A DNA stretch of 41,368 nt from Nitratidesulfovibrio liaohensis (lineage in GTDB: Bacteria; Desulfobacterota; Desulfovibrionia; Desulfovibrionales; Desulfovibrionaceae), in the NCBI RefSeq assembly GCF_011682075.1, contig NZ_VSMK01000442.1, positions 1-41,368 of the forward strand. Reading direction: 5' to 3'. Shown in pieces: positions 41,285 through 41,368 of the stretch. The notes beneath the pieces were generated by a model, which saw only the letters and a program-made list of their open reading frames with translations, did not search any database and was not told the origin of the DNA. Numbering within the stretch: position 1 is the stretch's first letter; each line of letters starts with the position of its first letter. The translations under genes were made by a program, and so were the position numbers.

Positions 41285-41368
41285 ATGCCTGATCACAACC
41301 TGCCTCCGACCTCCGATTCCTCTCGCCGCTTCGTGCTCACCGACGCCCACCGCGCCGCCATCGTGCTT
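41285..41368 (+). CDS. Possible start of a new gene, cut by the window end
   Basis: An ATG at 41285 opens a frame that runs off the window: MPDHNLPPTSDSSRRFVLTD and eight more residues. No clear ribosome binding site precedes it. It is too short to recognise, and a chance frame cannot be ruled out. Confidence 0.4.
   Translation, partial: MPDHNLPPTSDSSRRFVLTDAHRAAIVL

Overview
The window is high-GC bacterial DNA (roughly two thirds G+C by eye). It most resembles a sulfate-reducing Desulfovibrio/Nitratidesulfovibrio-type deltaproteobacterium. The grounds are a 190-residue flavoredoxin, a type III glutamine synthetase, a SulP-type anion transporter, a complex I operon without an NADH-oxidising module, and several small Cys-rich proteins of a kind I associate with that group. 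The assignment is an inference from protein likeness, not from a ribosomal marker.

Layout. 1-2.3 kb: the end of a two-component system (partial histidine kinase plus NarL-type regulator) converging on a sulfotransferase-like protein. 2.5-14.2 kb: a 13-gene minus-strand operon, nuoA-B-C-D-H-I-J-K, an MrpD-like subunit, an 85-residue membrane protein, a second MrpD/NuoL-like subunit, nuoM and nuoN. Genes are tightly coupled, many with ATGA or GTGA overlaps, and a T-tailed terminator follows. nuoE, nuoF and nuoG are absent, so the electron input is not NADH through the usual module. About 1 kb without a convincing gene lies upstream. 15.2-21.0 kb: an SGNH esterase, a Cys-rich small protein, a small acidic protein, glnN and a CBS-ACT protein. 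21.0-25.8 kb: a branched-chain amino-acid type ABC operon livK-H-M-G-F, with three strong hairpins between livK and livH. 26.4-27.4 kb: a polysaccharide deacetylase and a small CxxC protein behind an inverted repeat. 27.9-28.2 kb: tRNA-Val(CAC) and two tRNA-Asp(GTC) genes with two GCAA-loop terminators. 28.3-31.7 kb: an HxlR regulator divergent from a YtfG-type quinone oxidoreductase, a zinc-ribbon protein, and an AraC-GyrI-like fusion regulator. 32.4-34.2 kb: a SulP transporter with an STAS domain. 34.4-37.1 kb: a GT4 glycosyltransferase convergent with a WbaP-like polyprenyl-phosphate sugar-1-phosphate transferase. 37.2-41.2 kb: flavoredoxin, and divergent from it a polar amino-acid ABC operon (binding protein, permease, ATPase, permease). 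The last bases may open another gene.

How the parts relate. The Nuo operon encodes a quinone/membrane arm with four antiporter-like subunits, so it should couple reduction by an unknown low-potential donor to ion translocation. The two amino-acid ABC operons and glnN point to nitrogen and amino-acid acquisition. The glycosyltransferase, WbaP-like enzyme, deacetylase and SGNH esterase suggest surface polysaccharide building and trimming, but they are not one operon.

The most unusual locus is the nuo operon: the missing NADH module, an antiporter-like subunit with Asn where the TM7 Lys should be, an unassigned 85-residue membrane protein, and extensions on NuoC, NuoD and NuoI. I saw no CRISPR array, insertion sequence, prophage gene or obvious defence system. 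I do not claim a wholly new system.
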